Assembly: GCA_002343445.1 (NCBI GenBank)
Contig: DDSP01000034.1
Coordinates: 1 to 6,629 of the forward strand
Direction of reading: 5' to 3'
DNA from: Chthonomonas sp. UBA2387
GTDB taxonomy: Bacteria; Armatimonadota; Fimbriimonadia; Fimbriimonadales; Fimbriimonadaceae
DNA length: 6,629 bases
The stretch's first letter is position 1. The number at the start of each line of letters is the position of its first letter. Below are positions 5,944 through 6,629 of this stretch, piece after piece. A model generated the notes under the pieces. It worked only from the letters and a program-made list of their open reading frames with translations. It ran no database searches and was not told the DNA's origin. The position numbers and the translations under genes were made by a program.

Positions 5944-5988
5944 CAACAACGAAGCCCACAAGACTCCAAACGAAAGGTAACGGTCAAC
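5944..5988 (+). promoter_or_regulatory. A/C-rich unstructured leader with ribosome site for the exported protein
   Basis: The last 45 bases before the final gene are rich in A and C and poor in self-complementarity, in contrast to the GC-rich hairpin DNA upstream. GAAAGG at 5972-5977 is the best ribosome site, eleven bases before the ATG at 5989, slightly farther than usual. An open, A-rich leader fits a well-translated message, in line with the codon use of the gene. Confidence 0.45.
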
Positions 5989-6585
5989 ATGAACGGTCTC
6001 AACAAACTCGGTCTCTCTCTCGGCGCTCTGGCTCTCGGTGTGGTGTTCGCTTCGGCTCAGCCGATGGGCGGTCGCGTCTTCACCTACGAAGTCACCTCCA
6101 CGGTGGATATGGACGCCAGCATGATGGGTGCGGTCGTCCTCGACACCCCGACGGAACTCTCGGTCAAGCCCTATCTCTTCATCCACGGCACGCTCGGCAC
6201 CGCTTGGGAAGTCGAAGGCTGGGGCAACGGTCTGGACGGCAAGATCGACCAGATGTACTTCTACCACAACGAGACGCTGGCTCTGGACTTCCGCTTCTGG
6301 GACAACCTGCAGAAGGTCAGCGGCACGACCACGGGTTCCTACACGGTTCCCATGAAGGTCCGCGCCGCCGGCTTCAACGGCACCTCGAACGGTCTGCTGT
6401 ACGATTCGGGCCTCGTTCCCGCACCGGACATCAACCTGTTCATGGAAGCGGCGTTCCCCCTGTTCCCGGCGCTGGCCACCGATGGCTTCCTGCGGCTCGA
6501 CCTCACTCGCGAAGTGACGCTCGATCCCGGCCACGGCCCCGGCTCCTACCGCAACGATGGCCAGATCGTGGTCGTCCGCTCGTAA
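5989..6585 (+). CDS. Small secreted protein of unknown function
   Basis: I do not recognise this 198-residue protein. It starts with a clear Sec signal peptide: Lys6, a hydrophobic stretch from about residue 7 to 20, and ASA at 21-23 before Gln24. The mature part of about 175 residues has no cysteine, no further membrane segment and no C-terminal anchor such as PEP-CTERM or LPXTG. Alternating hydrophobic runs rich in Thr, Gly, Val and aromatics (for example VFTYEVTSTVDM and TLALDFRFW) suggest a mostly beta fold. It should act in the periplasm, at the surface or outside the cell. Every leucine codon is CTC or CTG, with no TTG, unlike xdhC, which suggests strong expression. It stands alone after a 440-base gap, so neighbours give no functional clue. 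The stop at 6583-6585 looks natural and 44 plain bases follow. Confidence 0.85.
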   Translation: MNGLNKLGLSLGALALGVVFASAQPMGGRVFTYEVTSTVDMDASMMGAVVLDTPTELSVKPYLFIHGTLGTAWEVEGWGNGLDGKIDQMYFYHNETLALDFRFWDNLQKVSGTTTGSYTVPMKVRAAGFNGTSNGLLYDSGLVPAPDINLFMEAAFPLFPALATDGFLRLDLTREVTLDPGHGPGSYRNDGQIVVVRS

Positions 6586-6629
6586 CCCTCGATAACCTAC
6601 TCCTCCTCATCTCCCAGATCGGCCGCCCT

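Larger units (their letters stand above)
5549..5988. other. 440-base gene-free, repeat-rich intergenic region
   Basis: No open frame here has a convincing start, codon pattern or recognisable product. The stretch holds, in order, repeat copy B with long inverted arms (5594-5674), a cluster of smaller hairpins and a direct repeat (5702-5820), a plain segment, and the A/C-rich leader of the final gene (about 5944-5988). No hairpin is followed by a T-run, so the end of the PLP transcript is not marked by an obvious intrinsic terminator. A TTATAG at 5884-5889 might belong to a promoter for the last gene, but no matching -35 is seen. Confidence 0.7.

Noticed and set aside
5549..5988. CRISPR array or intrinsic terminator in the large gap
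   Set aside because: Repeats are few, unevenly spaced and of different lengths, and no hairpin is followed by a T-tract.
5899..6534. Open frame of 211 codons on the - strand
   Set aside because: It is antisense to the secreted-protein gene, which has a signal peptide, ribosome site and biased codons. The complement has none of these.

Overview
The window is high-GC bacterial DNA with six genes on the + strand. Five belong to recognisable families; the sixth encodes an exported protein I do not recognise. The lineage cannot be fixed from the sequence. The high GC, several Tat-type signal sequences, a gene that looks leaderless and repeat-rich intergenic DNA would suit a Gram-negative-type (two-membrane) bacterium from an understudied phylum such as Armatimonadota. 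That is a weak guess.

Positions 1-262 are non-coding. They hold a GTGAATC heptamer tandem repeat, a GC-rich hairpin, one copy of a short repeat that recurs downstream at 5594-5674, and a dyad-symmetric promoter-like stretch just before the first gene.

Positions 263-4264 look like one tightly coupled four-gene operon, with gene overlaps of 4, 1 and 4 bases. Genes 1 and 2 encode the two-[2Fe-2S] subunit and the molybdopterin-binding catalytic subunit of a xanthine-oxidase-family hydroxylase/oxidoreductase of the isoquinoline 1-oxidoreductase (IorAB) type. The large subunit has a Tat signal with a possible lipobox, so the enzyme should work outside the cytoplasmic membrane. There is no FAD subunit. 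Gene 3 (XdhC family) and gene 4 (MocA-like nucleotidyltransferase) are cofactor maturation factors: MocA would make the cytosine-dinucleotide form of the cofactor, and XdhC would protect it, help sulfurate it and insert it. The operon thus encodes an enzyme together with its own maturation kit. The substrate is not readable from sequence.

Positions 4286-5548 encode a class V PLP-dependent enzyme (isopenicillin-N-epimerase-like) with a twin-arginine N-terminus. A perfect TATAAT ends seven bases before its ATG, which suggests a separate, leaderless transcript.

Positions 5549-5988 are 440 bases without a gene, packed with inverted repeats and containing the second copy of the shared repeat. Positions 5989-6585 encode a small secreted protein of unknown function whose leucine codon use suggests high expression. 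The window ends 44 bases later.

I see no CRISPR array, tRNA, rRNA, transposase or clear rho-independent terminator. No whole new system is evident. The most unusual signals are the paired repeats flanking the operon, the leaderless-looking promoter, and the exported PLP enzyme beside a molybdenum enzyme operon.
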